Source: Eubacterium sp. TM05-53
Lineage (GTDB): Bacteria; Bacillota_I; Bacilli_A; Erysipelotrichales; Erysipelotrichaceae
Assembly (NCBI RefSeq): GCF_003436425.1
Contig: NZ_QSPK01000005.1
Span: 5,151 to 69,150, forward strand
Direction of reading: 5' to 3'
DNA: 64,000 nucleotides
Numbering within the stretch: position 1 is the first letter of the stretch; the number at the start of each line of letters is the position of its first letter. Position numbers and translations under genes: made by a program. Shown here in pieces: positions 16,603 to 25,091 of this stretch. The notes below the pieces were generated by a model. That model was not told the origin of the DNA, searched no databases, and saw only the letters and a program-made list of their open reading frames with translations.

Positions 16603-18840
16603 ATGAAAGAACAATGGCAAGGATTTAAAGGCAGTAAATGGCAAGATGAAGTAGATGTTCGTGACTTTATTCAAAACAACTACAAACCTTATAATGGAGA
16701 TGAAAGCTTTTTAGAAGGTCCAACTGAATCAACGAATACTTTATGGGCTGAGCTTCAAAAACTACAAAAAGAAGAACGTGCCAAAGGTGGCGTGTTAGAT
16801 ATGGAAACAGAAGTGGTTTCAAGTTTAACGGCTTATGGACCTGGATATTTAGATAAAGACTTAGAAAAGGTTGTTGGTTTACAAACAGATAAACCATTAA
16901 AGCGTGCATTTATGCCATATGGCGGTATTCGTATGAGTGAAGAAGCATGTGAAACATATGGTTATAAACCTAGTGAAAAATTACATGAAATCTTCACAAA
17001 ATATCATAAAACTCATAATGATGCTGTATTTAGTGCATATACACCAGAAATGCGTTTAGCACGTCGTAACAAAATCGTTACTGGTTTACCAGATACATAT
17101 GGGCGTGGACGTATCGTAGGGGATTATCGTCGTGTGTCACTTTATGGTATTGATTATTTAATTGAACAGAAACAAAAAGATTTCGCTTATTGTGGCGATG
17201 GAACAATGACAGACGACGTAATTCGTCAACGTGAAGAATTGGCTGAACAAATCAAGGCGTTAAAAGAAATGAAAGTCATGGCAGCAAGCTATGGATTTGA
17301 TATTTCTCAACCAGCTAAAAACTCTTTAGAAGCCGTACAATGGCTATACTTTGGATATTTAGCAGCTATCAAAACACAAAATGGTGCGGCTATGTCTGTA
17401 GGTCGTATTTCTACTTTCTTAGATATTTATTTTGAAAGGGATTTAGAAAATGGTGTTTTCACAGAAAGTGAAATTCAAGAAATCGTTGACCATGTAACTA
17501 TGAAATTTAGAATGGTTAAGTTTGCCAGAATCCCTAGCTACAACCAGTTATTCTCAGGAGATCCAGTTTGGGCAACACTAGATGTTGGTGGTTTAGGTAT
17601 GGATGGAAGAAGTATGGTTACTAAAACTTGTTTCCGTTTCTTACACACACTTGAAAACATGGGACCTAGTCCAGAACCAAACTTAACTGTATTGTATTCT
17701 TCAAATTTACCAGAACCATTCAAGAAATATGCTTCAAAAGTAAGTATTGATACAAGTAGTGTTCAATATGAAAATGATGATGTAATGCGTCCTGTATGGG
17801 GTGATGATTATGCCGTATGTTGCTGCGTAAGTGCAACACAGACAGGTAAAGAAATGCAGTTCTTTGGTGCTCGTGCCAACTTGGCTAAATGTTTACTATA
17901 CGCTATTAATGGTGGTGTAGATGAAAAGACAAAAGTACAGGTGGGTCCAGAATATAAACCTATCACAAGTGAATATTTAGATTATGATGAAGTTATGCAT
18001 AAATATGATATTATGATGGACTGGTTATCAGGTTTATATGTAAATATCTTGAACTTGATTCAATATATGCATGATAAATATTATTATGAAGCAAGCCAGA
18101 TGGCATTGATTGATACAGATGTTCGTAGAACTTTCGCAACAGGTATTGCCGGATTCTCTCATGTCGTGGATTCATTGAGTGCCATTAAATACGCAAAAGT
18201 TAAAACGATTCGTGATGAAGATGGATTGGTAGTGGACTATGAAATCGAAGGGGATTTCCCTCGTTATGGAAATGATGATGATCGTGCCGATGAAATTGCG
18301 GTATGGTTATTAAAAACATTTATGCGTAAGATTGAAAAACACCACACATATCGTGATAGTGAACCAACTACTTCAATTCTTACAATTACTTCAAATGTTG
18401 TATACGGTAAAGCGACAGGTGCACTTCCTGATGGAAGAAAAGCAGGAGAACCATTATCACCAGGTGCTAACCCTGCTTATGGTGCAGAACAAAATGGATT
18501 ACTTGCTTCATTAAACTCTGTCGCAAAACTTCCTTATGAATATGCCTTAGATGGAATTAGTAATACACAAACAATCAACCCAGATGCGTTAGGTCACAGT
18601 GAAGAGGAAAGAGTAAATAACTTAGTTAATGTATTAGATGGATACTTTGATCAGGGTGCTCACCACTTGAATGTGAATGTATTTGGCGTAGAAAAATTAA
18701 AAGATGCGATGGAACATCCGGAAAAAGAGGAATACGCTAACTTTACAATTCGTGTTTCTGGATATGCTGTTAAATTTATTGATTTAACTCGCGAACAACA
18801 ATTAGATGTTATTAGTCGTACATGTCACAAGAGCCTTTAA
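16603..18840 (+). CDS. pflB: Formate C-acetyltransferase (pyruvate formate-lyase)
   Basis: 745 residues, the usual length. It converts pyruvate and CoA to acetyl-CoA and formate in the cytoplasm of anaerobes by a glycyl radical. The catalytic Cys pair lies in [13 protein letters not shown] (C406-C408; the family has CC, here three in a row), followed by the well conserved [24 protein letters not shown]. The radical Gly is G720 in RVSGYAVKF near the C-terminus. GAAGGAGG lies before the ATG. It is preceded by a ZTP riboswitch and followed by its activase, which fits a formate source for one-carbon and purine metabolism as well as fermentation. Confidence 0.96.
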   Translation: MKEQWQGFKGSKWQDEVDVRDFIQNNYKPYNGDESFLEGPTESTNTLWAELQKLQKEERAKGGVLDMETEVVSSLTAYGPGYLDKDLEKVVGLQTDKPLKRAFMPYGGIRMSEEACETYGYKPSEKLHEIFTKYHKTHNDAVFSAYTPEMRLARRNKIVTGLPDTYGRGRIVGDYRRVSLYGIDYLIEQKQKDFAYCGDGTMTDDVIRQREELAEQIKALKEMKVMAASYGFDISQPAKNSLEAVQWLYFGYLAAIKTQNGAAMSVGRISTFLDIYFERDLENGVFTESEIQEIVDHVTMKFRMVKFARIPSYNQLFSGDPVWATLDVGGLGMDGRSMVTKTCFRFLHTLENMGPSPEPNLTVLYSSNLPEPFKKYASKVSIDTSSVQYENDDVMRPVWGDDYAVCCCVSATQTGKEMQFFGARANLAKCLLYAINGGVDEKTKVQVGPEYKPITSEYLDYDEVMHKYDIMMDWLSGLYVNILNLIQYMHDKYYYEASQMALIDTDVRRTFATGIAGFSHVVDSLSAIKYAKVKTIRDEDGLVVDYEIEGDFPRYGNDDDRADEIAVWLLKTFMRKIEKHHTYRDSEPTTSILTITSNVVYGKATGALPDGRKAGEPLSPGANPAYGAEQNGLLASLNSVAKLPYEYALDGISNTQTINPDALGHSEEERVNNLVNVLDGYFDQGAHHLNVNVFGVEKLKDAMEHPEKEEYANFTIRVSGYAVKFIDLTREQQLDVISRTCHKSL

Positions 18841-18854
18841 TAAGGCTCTTTCTA
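18830..18854 (+). terminator. Hairpin overlapping the pflB stop
   Basis: AGAGCCTT and AAGGCTCT pair around the TAATA at the stop codon and are followed by TTTCT. It may partly terminate or stabilise the pflB message and lower pflA expression. Confidence 0.7.
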
Positions 18855-18868
18855 ATTAGGAGGATATT

Positions 18869-19594
18869 ATGTTAGGAGCAATTCATTCGATTGAAACGTT
18901 TGGCCTTGTGGATGGGCCAGGTGTAAGATATGTCATCTTTATGCAAGGATGTCATATGCGTTGTAAGTTTTGTCACAATGCCGATACTTGGAAAATTAAA
19001 GAACCGGATCAAAGTGCAGAAGCCGTATTAAAGAAAGCTTTACGATATCGTCCTTATTGGAAAGATAATGGTGGTATTACAGTCAGTGGGGGTGAACCGT
19101 TACTTCAAATTGATTTTCTGATTGAACTTTTTACATTAGCTAAAAAAGAAGGTGTCAATACAGTTTTGGATACTTGTGGACAACCATTTACTTTTGAAGA
19201 ACCATTCTTTTCTAAGTTTAAACAACTTATGAATGTTACAGATCTAGTATTATTAGATATAAAACATATTGATGAGATGGCTCATAAAGAATTAACGGGA
19301 CATACGAATCAAAATATTTTAGAACTAGCTAAGTATTTGTCGGATATCCAAAAGCCAGTATGGATTCGTCATGTGTTGGTACCAACAATCAATACAGATG
19401 AAAAATATTTGGAAAGACTACATCAATTTATTATTCAATTAAAAAATGTAGAAAGAATAGAAGTTTTGCCATACCATACTTTAGGTGCTTATAAGTGGAA
19501 AGAACTTGGCTTAGAATATCCTTTAGAAGGAATAGATCCACCAACTGAAAATCAACTTCAAATTGCGAATACAATACTCGAAACAGGGAAATGA
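18869..19594 (+). CDS. pflA: Pyruvate formate-lyase activating enzyme
   Basis: 241 residues. A radical-SAM enzyme that binds a [4Fe-4S] cluster through CHMRCKFCHN (CxxxCxxC, near residues 27-35) and generates the glycyl radical on PFL. Also present are the GGEP-type SAM-binding motif (VSGGEPLLQ) and DLVLLDIKHID. AGGAGG precedes the ATG at 18869. The gene follows pflB by 28 bp and is probably co-transcribed through the weak hairpin between them. Confidence 0.96.
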   Translation: MLGAIHSIETFGLVDGPGVRYVIFMQGCHMRCKFCHNADTWKIKEPDQSAEAVLKKALRYRPYWKDNGGITVSGGEPLLQIDFLIELFTLAKKEGVNTVLDTCGQPFTFEEPFFSKFKQLMNVTDLVLLDIKHIDEMAHKELTGHTNQNILELAKYLSDIQKPVWIRHVLVPTINTDEKYLERLHQFIIQLKNVERIEVLPYHTLGAYKWKELGLEYPLEGIDPPTENQLQIANTILETGK

Positions 19595-19611
19595 TAATCC
19601 CTGTTTTTTTG
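19581..19611 (+). terminator. Terminator of pflBA
   Basis: ACAGGGA, an AATGATAA loop including the stop, TCCCTGT and a run of T. Confidence 0.88.
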
Positions 19612-19612
19612 T

Positions 19613-19642
19613 GTACAAAAAAAGTGCTCACTTGAGCACTTT
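19613..19642 (-). terminator. Terminator of recU-pbp1A
   Basis: AAAGTGCTCA and TGAGCACTTT form a perfect 10-bp stem; on the minus strand a run of seven T follows. Confidence 0.88.
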
Positions 19643-19647
19643 CATTG

Positions 19648-22146
19648 TTATAATCTATCGAATATATTGTAGAGATTTCTTCGATCAAACCAAACATAGC
19701 CTGTTGTGTTGTCTGTGGAAGTATCTGTTCCTGGAGTACTAGGCTCCGTTGGTTCAGGTGTTGTAGGTTCTGTTGGTTCTGTTGGTTCTGTTGGTTCTGT
19801 AGAAGGATATGTACATGCACTTCCGTCCCAAGTTCCGCCGTTATCTGTACAAGTTTTTTCGGCTTCGTTTGTTTCTTCTTTTTCTTCTTCTTTTTTACAT
19901 GTACCAGCTTCAGAATCCCATTCACCACCATCGGCTTCACAAGCTTCTCTTTCTTTATTATCAGACTTTTTACATGTCTGGTTTTCTTCATCCCATTCGC
20001 CACCACTAGCTTCACAAGCATCTTGCGCGTCATTGTTATCGGATGTTGTATCACCTTTTGATTTGAATTCATCTTTGATGTATCCACCCTTGTAGTCTGA
20101 GATACCACTAGGTCTTTCAAGTGCAGAATATGTTGCATATTTTTGCATGTAATCAAGCATGTAGTGTGAAATATGGAATGCTGAAGCAACATTTAAATCA
20201 TCCCAAGTGATATACATTCCATAGTTTGTGATGGCATCCGTTGTATATCCACTCCAACAAGCAATTGTATATTTATTTGTATAACCTACAGACCATTCAT
20301 CTTTGGCAACTCCCTCAGGAATTCCATAGCTATTTGCAGGCCAGTCTGTTGTACCTGATTTACCATAAACTGTATAGTTGCTCGCAAGAATTTCATTGTA
20401 GTTTTGGTAACCACCTGAAACTACTTTTTCAAGCAATTGCGAAATCATCCATGCGGCTTGTTCACTAATAACATCATATGTTTTAGCGTTTGTCTTAAAT
20501 TCTTTTTTATCGGATCTACGAACTACTTTTCTTACACGGTGAGCATCCACACGCTTACCTCCATTCGCAAATGTTGAATAAGCACTTGCTTGTTGGATTG
20601 GACTTGCACGCATGCTAGATCCACCGATTGCGTATTGTTCATTGAATCCTTCCGCAACTTCATCACTGAAACCAAGCTTTTTACAATAATCAATCCAGTA
20701 ATCATAGCCTTTTGCGGTTACTAAGTCGATCATAGCTTGAGCGGCTGTTGTATTTTTTGAAACACCTAATGCATCTTGTAAACTCATAACACCATTGTAT
20801 TTACCATCTGAGTTTTTAGGTGCATAAGAGCCATTTTTCCAATAGTCTTTTTTCTTATCGTTTACCTGATGAGCGGTAGACCATCCTAAGATATCAAATG
20901 TACTTGCATAGGCAAGTAATGGTTTCATACTTGAACCTGGTTGATTTGGTTCGGTTGAGTAATCAATTTTTACGGAGTCTGAGTGATAACGACGTCCAGG
21001 ACCTACCGCAATAATTTCACCTGTATCGTTTTCAATCATTGAGAAACCAACATCGAAATATTCGTTAGGGAATTGAACGATGTTACCGTTACAGATTTCA
21101 TCAGCTTGTTTTTGCGCATCTTGATTTAGTGCGGTGTAGATATCCATTGGAATAATGGCTGGATCTTGTCCAGTTAATTCCATAACTTCACTCAGTGTTT
21201 GTGTGATATAAGCTTGATTTGGATCATCGCTTGTTCTTTCAACATATTGTAAAGAGAATGATAAGTCTTGATTTGTCGCAAGGTTACATTCTTCTTCCGT
21301 AATATATCCATGCTGCAACATTAATTCCAAAGTTACATTTCGACGATTTTGTGCCGCCTTTAAGTGATCCAATGTCGTATTGGCTTCATTCAAGTTATTC
21401 AATGGATTGTATGTGTCTGGTGCATTGATACAACCAGCCAAGAAAGCTGCTTCACCTAAATTTAATTGAGATACATCTTTATTAAAGAAGTATTGTGCGG
21501 CTTTTTGAATACCACGCGTATTGTTTCCTGAACCGAACCAAATACGGTTTACGTAATATTCAAAGATTTGTTCCTTATTAATACTTTGTTCAGCAATCAA
21601 AGAAAGATAGATTTCTTGAACTTTTAATTTTAATTTTTGAACGGTTGTGATCGTACCCTGTTCAGTTTCTAATTTCTTTTCCTGGTTCTTAGTAAATGCG
21701 TTATCAATCATCTGCATGGTTAATGTAGAACCACCTTGAGCAAGACTTCCAGATTTCAAGTTTGCCATAGCGGATTTTAAGAAACGTGGCAAGTCAAATC
21801 CATTGTGGTCGAAGAAACGTGAATCTTCAATTGATAAAAAGGCATCGACTACAGATTGTGGAATTTGTGAGTAGGTTACGTCTTCACGAATTTCATCACC
21901 AAGTTCATAGAATACGTTGCCTGAAGCATCGTAAAGTCTTGAATTGGATAATGTAGTCAAACCGTCTTGTGAAAAACGCATGCCATCAGGATCGTTAATG
22001 ATGTTGACAAGTACGAAGAATACGGAGATACATCCAACTAAAAATATAGATAAGACGGATACGGCTAGTTTATTCCAAATGTCCAGTTTTCTTCTGTTTG
22101 TCTTTTGTGTTTTTGGCTTATTTTGTTCATTTTGTGGTTGGGCCAT
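19648..22146 (-). CDS. pbp1A: Class A penicillin-binding protein 1A
   Basis: 832 residues. A cytoplasmic Lys-rich start, one membrane helix (LAVSVLSIFLVGCISVFFVLVNII), a GT51 glycosyltransferase domain (SIEDSRFFDHNGFD with the catalytic Glu, GGSTLTMQMIDNAF), then a transpeptidase domain with SxxK in GSSMKPLLAYA, SxN in GVSKNTTAAQ and KSGT in YGKSGTTDWP. It polymerises and cross-links peptidoglycan. The tail is unusual: from residue ~709 three Cys-rich repeats (C-x3-GG-x-WD-x3/5-C), an acidic Lys/Glu linker and a Thr-Glu-Pro repeat, then an aromatic end (GYVWFDRRNLYNIFDRL). The gene follows recU directly (stop and ATG abut), the conserved recU-ponA order, and lies divergent from gpsB, whose product regulates PBP1 in related bacteria. 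Confidence 0.95.
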   Translation of the reverse strand: MAQPQNEQNKPKTQKTNRRKLDIWNKLAVSVLSIFLVGCISVFFVLVNIINDPDGMRFSQDGLTTLSNSRLYDASGNVFYELGDEIREDVTYSQIPQSVVDAFLSIEDSRFFDHNGFDLPRFLKSAMANLKSGSLAQGGSTLTMQMIDNAFTKNQEKKLETEQGTITTVQKLKLKVQEIYLSLIAEQSINKEQIFEYYVNRIWFGSGNNTRGIQKAAQYFFNKDVSQLNLGEAAFLAGCINAPDTYNPLNNLNEANTTLDHLKAAQNRRNVTLELMLQHGYITEEECNLATNQDLSFSLQYVERTSDDPNQAYITQTLSEVMELTGQDPAIIPMDIYTALNQDAQKQADEICNGNIVQFPNEYFDVGFSMIENDTGEIIAVGPGRRYHSDSVKIDYSTEPNQPGSSMKPLLAYASTFDILGWSTAHQVNDKKKDYWKNGSYAPKNSDGKYNGVMSLQDALGVSKNTTAAQAMIDLVTAKGYDYWIDYCKKLGFSDEVAEGFNEQYAIGGSSMRASPIQQASAYSTFANGGKRVDAHRVRKVVRRSDKKEFKTNAKTYDVISEQAAWMISQLLEKVVSGGYQNYNEILASNYTVYGKSGTTDWPANSYGIPEGVAKDEWSVGYTNKYTIACWSGYTTDAITNYGMYITWDDLNVASAFHISHYMLDYMQKYATYSALERPSGISDYKGGYIKDEFKSKGDTTSDNNDAQDACEASGGEWDEENQTCKKSDNKEREACEADGGEWDSEAGTCKKEEEKEETNEAEKTCTDNGGTWDGSACTYPSTEPTEPTEPTEPTTPEPTEPSTPGTDTSTDNTTGYVWFDRRNLYNIFDRL
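19813..20022 (-). repeat. Three Cys-rich GGxW repeats in the PBP1A tail
   Basis: The encoded units are CEASGGEWDEENQTC, CEADGGEWDSEAGTC and CTDNGGTWDGSAC, joined by Lys/Glu linkers. Each has two Cys 12-14 residues apart that could form a disulfide outside the cell. Confidence 0.8.
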
Positions 22147-22731
22147 TTACTTATCCTCCTTAAAATAGAGTTCATCTACAGCTTTTAAATACGCTAACCT
22201 AGGATATAATCCTTCTTGAATAAGAATCCCGTGGGATTGAAACCAAGAATAGGGTATAGAGCTTTTGTCTATATTTTCTATTTTATCTATGAGCAGTTTT
22301 GAATCAACAAGGTAGGTTTCATTATGATAGTTAAATCGAATAATAAAAAATCCAATACCTCCATGAAATACAACTTTTTTTAGATGTTTGATTTGATGCG
22401 GATGAATCATAAAGAGTGGAAAACTCGTTTTATTTTTCGTTTCCTTTGCTTCAAAATCAATATATTTACCTCGATATACGCCGTTGTAGTCAGTAGTGGA
22501 AGGCGTTTTGTAGTAAGCTTCAGTGATTTTAGCTCTTTGCCTTTTTGGATAGTCTACATGAACAACTTGAACGGGTGTCGGCTTTTTATAAATCAAAGCT
22601 TTATCGAGTTCTCTATAATATTTATTAGAGTCATTTATATCATTTTCAAGGCGCATGCCTCGAGAACTATAACTCTTTTGTTGCATTGTATTTATGGTTG
22701 AAATTGCATTCGGATATTTAATAGTGCTCAT
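22147..22731 (-). CDS. recU: Holliday junction resolvase RecU
   Basis: 194 residues from the ATG at 22731 (MSTIKYPNAIS). The longer frame up to 22899 is rejected because a strong promoter (-10 at 22739-22744) ends just before this ATG. Family motifs are present: SYSSRGMRLENDINDSNKYYRE at the N-terminus, the nuclease core STTDYNGVYRGKYIDFEAKETKNKTSF with Asp and Glu metal ligands, and HPHQIKHLKKV. RecU cuts Holliday junctions in recombination and chromosome segregation. It forms an operon with pbp1A. No ribosome site is visible before the ATG, so the mRNA is probably leaderless. Confidence 0.9.
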   Translation of the reverse strand: MSTIKYPNAISTINTMQQKSYSSRGMRLENDINDSNKYYRELDKALIYKKPTPVQVVHVDYPKRQRAKITEAYYKTPSTTDYNGVYRGKYIDFEAKETKNKTSFPLFMIHPHQIKHLKKVVFHGGIGFFIIRFNYHNETYLVDSKLLIDKIENIDKSSIPYSWFQSHGILIQEGLYPRLAYLKAVDELYFKEDK

Positions 22732-22738
22732 CACGAAC

Positions 22739-22767
22739 ATTATATATGAAAAAGGATGAACATTCAA
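22739..22767 (-). promoter_or_regulatory. recU-pbp1A promoter abutting the start codon
   Basis: TTGAAT (22762-22767), 17-nt spacer, TATAAT (22739-22744), then 7 nt to the ATG at 22731. The start of transcription should fall at or next to the A of the ATG. Confidence 0.75.
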
Positions 22768-22845
22768 TGAAACTGAAAAGTCAGAGTTGATTTTTTTGTA
22801 CAAAACATTCATAATATTTAGGTAGATATAGGGGGACTTATATAT

Positions 22846-23187
22846 ATGGCAAAAGATATGAATTTGACAGCTCAGGAAATTTATGAAAAAGAATTTCATG
22901 TAGACTTGAAGGGATATGCCCCTGCTGAAGTAGATGAATTTCTAGATATGGTAATTGAAGATTATCAGAAATATGATGAAAAAGTAGAAGAATTAGGTGC
23001 TGCAGTCACTCGTTATGAAGAAAAAATTAAAGAATTGCAGCAACAGTTGTTTGCACTACAAAGTGAGAATGAAAACTTAAACGAAAAAGTAAATTCTGAT
23101 TTTGTGAATGGCAACAGCAACACAGTAGATATCTTAAAACGTATTGCACGTTTGGAAAAAGCTGTATTTAATCAAAGCGAAGAATAG
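22846..23187 (+). CDS. gpsB: Cell division regulator GpsB
   Basis: 113 residues with the DivIVA-like N-terminal domain (LTAQEIYEKEFHVDLKGYAPAEVDEFLDMVIEDYQKYDEKVEEL) that binds arginine-rich tails of PBPs, a coiled coil to about residue 80, and a C-terminal trimerisation helix (DILKRIARLEKAVF). It moves PBP1 between side wall and septum in related bacteria. A run of G (GGGGGA) lies 8 nt before the ATG. It diverges from recU-pbp1A and is followed at once by rnpB, a gene order conserved in Firmicutes. Confidence 0.92.
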   Translation: MAKDMNLTAQEIYEKEFHVDLKGYAPAEVDEFLDMVIEDYQKYDEKVEELGAAVTRYEEKIKELQQQLFALQSENENLNEKVNSDFVNGNSNTVDILKRIARLEKAVFNQSEE

Positions 23188-23191
23188 TGAA

Positions 23192-23540
23192 TTAAATCGA
23201 CAGTCGCTGGCTACTTAGATAGTTAGAGGAAAGTCCATGCTCGCACAATCTGTGATGATTGTAGTGTTTGTGCTAGATGAATAAATAAGTCTAGGCAAGT
23301 TATTGCTTGACGGCTGTTTTGTTTGCTAAGGGAAACTATGTAAACAAACTTTAAAAGTGCCACAGAGACGAGTCTATATGGAAACGTATAGGGTGGAACG
23401 GGTAAACCCCACAAGCGAGAAACCCAAATTTGGTAGGGGAACCGGCTGGAATGAAACGAAAGGAAGGCTGGATAGCTTTATGCTATAGATAAATGACTGT
23501 CACCACGCAAGTGGAACAGAACATGGCTTATGATTTAAGG
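23192..23540 (+). ncRNA. rnpB: RNase P RNA, B type
   Basis: The conserved 5' core GAGGAAAGTCC and 3' core ACAGAACATGGCTTA are present, and TTAAATC (23192-23198) pairs with GATTTAA (23532-23538) as P1. Internal stretches GGGTAAACCCC and AACCCAAATTTGGTAGGGGAA fit P8-P12 of the Bacillus (B) type. This RNA cleaves the 5' leader of tRNA precursors together with RnpA. The ends are approximate. Confidence 0.95.
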
Positions 23541-23549
23541 AAACTAATA

Positions 23550-23576
23550 GGGCAAAGAAATTTGCTCTTTTTTTTT
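23550..23576 (+). terminator. Terminator of rnpB
   Basis: GGGCAAA, loop GAAA, TTTGCTC and nine T. Confidence 0.88.
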
Positions 23577-23613
23577 GTATAAAACAAGTGTATACTGAAT
23601 CTGCATAAATTAA

Positions 23614-23719
23614 ATCTTCAGGGTTGGGTGAAATTCCCTATCGGCGGTAAACCCCGCGAGCATTTTGCATGAACTGGTGAAATTCCAGTGGCGACAGTAT
23701 AGTCTGGATGGAAGAAGAT
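23614..23719 (+). promoter_or_regulatory. FMN riboswitch (RFN element)
   Basis: It has the full RFN core: AGGGTTGGGTGAAATTCCC, GGCGGTAAACCCCGCGAGC, AACTGGTGAAATTCCAGTG, GCGACAGTATAGTCTGGATG, closed by ATCTTC/GAAGAT. FMN binding would favour the terminator at 23746-23782 and turn down the riboflavin transporter. Confidence 0.97.
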
Positions 23720-23745
23720 GTTTTTATATATTCTTTTGTATATTT

Positions 23746-23782
23746 AAACGCGCCTAGGGGATTTTCTTTAGGCACGTTTTTT
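23746..23782 (+). terminator. FMN-riboswitch terminator
   Basis: AACGCGCCTA and TAGGCACGTTTTTT form the expression-platform hairpin between the RFN element and ribU. Confidence 0.85.
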
Positions 23783-23809
23783 AGTTGATATATGAAGGGA
23801 TGATGATTT

Positions 23810-24448
23810 ATGAGTTCAACAAAGAAACTAACAACGATTGCGATCTTAAGTGCGATGGCAATGGTTTTAAACTTATTGATACAATTTCCAATTGTACCAG
23901 CCGTATCATTTCTAAGCTATGATCCAAAAGATATCATTATTGTGATTGCAGGATTTATTTATGGTCCTATGACATCATTTATTATGAGCCTATTGTGTTC
24001 ATTTTTAGAAATCGTGTTCCGTGGAGGAAACTTATTAGATGTATTGATGAATGTCATTTCAACTTGTACATTCGCATGTGTTGCAGCCTGCATCTATAAG
24101 TATAAACATTCTAAAAAAGGAGCTATCATCGGCTTGGTATTAGGAACTGTATGCTGTACATTGAGTATGACATTATGGAACTACATTATTACACCAATTT
24201 ATTATCAAATGCCAAGAAGTGCAGTGGTTGGCATGTTACTTCCAGGTATTGTTCCATTCAATATTATTAAATGTACATTAAATGCAGCCTGTGCAATGTT
24301 GATCTACAAACCACTTGTAAATGCGTTGAGAAACACGCAGTTTGTTCCACAGTCTAATACAAGTGAAGGACTTACAAAAGATGTTGGAATTGTCAGTGCA
24401 TTTATTATTGTATCAATTGCAGTTTTAATATTAGTTATGAAAGGTTAG
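23810..24448 (+). CDS. ribU: Riboflavin ECF transporter S component RibU
   Basis: 212 residues with six hydrophobic helices. The N-terminal KKLTTIAILSAMAMVLNLLIQFPIVPAVSFLSYDPKDIIIVIAGFIYGP is the ECF S-component signature of RibU, with the riboflavin-binding DPKDI segment. It captures riboflavin and works with the shared EcfAA'T module, which is not in this window. The FMN riboswitch upstream confirms the substrate. GGGATGATG lies before the ATG. Confidence 0.95.
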   Translation: MSSTKKLTTIAILSAMAMVLNLLIQFPIVPAVSFLSYDPKDIIIVIAGFIYGPMTSFIMSLLCSFLEIVFRGGNLLDVLMNVISTCTFACVAACIYKYKHSKKGAIIGLVLGTVCCTLSMTLWNYIITPIYYQMPRSAVVGMLLPGIVPFNIIKCTLNAACAMLIYKPLVNALRNTQFVPQSNTSEGLTKDVGIVSAFIIVSIAVLILVMKG

Positions 24449-24455
24449 GAAAAAC

Positions 24456-24911
24456 ATGGAACTTTTAGAAGCAAAAAAAATTATGGATGAAAAATTAGGG
24501 GATTATAAAATCATGGCTTTGGCTAGCTGTGTAGATGATTATCCTATGGTAAGAAATGTAAGTTGTGTTTTCTACAATGACAAGATCTATTTTAAGACAG
24601 ACAAAAACTTTAGAAAAACTCAACAACTATTTAAAAATGATAAAGTAGCTATGTGCTTTAATGGTGTGCAAGTAGAGGGCACTGCTAAAAACCTAGGCTT
24701 AGTGGTTGATGAGCCAGGACGTATCTTTGAAAAGAAATATAAAGAATTTTTGTGGCAAAGCTATAATGCATATTCACATATTGATACAGAAATCTTAATT
24801 GAAGTGACTCCTAAGTTTGTGGAAATCTGGGATGAAGATGAAAATCGTAATGCATTCCAGTTGTTTATAGATTTTGACAAAGAAACAGTTGAATACAAAC
24901 CTTATGACTAG
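24456..24911 (+). CDS. Pyridoxamine 5'-phosphate oxidase-like flavin protein
   Basis: 151 residues with the split-barrel flavin-binding fold: MDEKLGDYKIMALASCVDDYPMVRNVSCVFYNDKIYFKTDKNFRKTQQLFKNDKVAMCFNGVQVEGTA. This family binds FMN, F420 or heme and has mixed functions; this member resembles small general-stress or nitroimidazole-reductase-like proteins. It starts 8 nt after ribU and probably shares its FMN-controlled transcript, which suits a flavin enzyme. The substrate is unknown. Confidence 0.8.
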   Translation: MELLEAKKIMDEKLGDYKIMALASCVDDYPMVRNVSCVFYNDKIYFKTDKNFRKTQQLFKNDKVAMCFNGVQVEGTAKNLGLVVDEPGRIFEKKYKEFLWQSYNAYSHIDTEILIEVTPKFVEIWDEDENRNAFQLFIDFDKETVEYKPYD

Positions 24912-24932
24912 TTTATACTAGTCATTTTTTTG
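24901..24932 (+). terminator. Terminator overlapping the flavin protein stop
   Basis: ATGACTAG and CTAGTCAT form a stem around TTTATA, followed by TTTTTT. The stop codon is in the hairpin. Confidence 0.87.
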
Positions 24933-24949
24933 TGAAAATTTACGAGAAA

Positions 24950-24979
24950 TTGACATAGATATGATACAATATTTATTGT
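24950..24979 (+). promoter_or_regulatory. Promoter of the corA leader
   Basis: TTGACA at 24950-24955 and TATTGT at 24974-24979 (18-nt spacer). Transcription would start about a dozen nt before the leader ORF. Confidence 0.5.
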
Positions 24980-24997
24980 ATGAAAGTAGGTGAAAAC

Positions 24998-25072
24998 ATG
25001 TCTCCAGACCCGAGTTATTATAATTATGAAAAAACAAATACGTTCGGAGACATGAGATTTGTCTTCGTTTAA
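24998..25072 (+). CDS. corA leader peptide, MgtL-like (24 codons)
   Basis: A small ORF from ATG 24998 to TAA 25072, preceded by AGTAGGTGA. The product begins MSPDPSYYNY and ends DMRFVFV. The N-terminal M-x-PDP is the same pattern as the Mg2+-sensing leader peptide MgtL of E. coli (MEPDPTPLP...), where the Pro/Asp-rich start destabilises ribosomes at low Mg2+ and switches on the Mg2+ transporter gene. Here too a Mg2+ transporter gene follows. CATGTCTCC (24997-25005), over the start codon, can pair with GGAGACATG (25046-25054) inside the ORF, or with GGAGGACA (25080-25087), the corA ribosome site, if one bulged base is allowed. That offers exclusive structures set by leader translation. Coding status and function are inference. 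Confidence 0.6.
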   Translation: MSPDPSYYNYEKTNTFGDMRFVFV

Positions 25073-25091
25073 AATATAAGGAGGACAAATT

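Noticed and set aside
19706-20095. 129-codon Ser/Val-rich plus-strand frame with repeated GTTGGTTCT
   Set aside because: It is the complement of the Thr-Glu-Pro and Cys-rich tail of PBP1A; the repeats come from that protein, not from a CRISPR or a satellite.
24998-25054. Transcription terminator inside the corA leader
   Set aside because: The 9-bp inverted repeat has a ~40-nt loop and no T tract, so regulation by exclusive pairing fits better.
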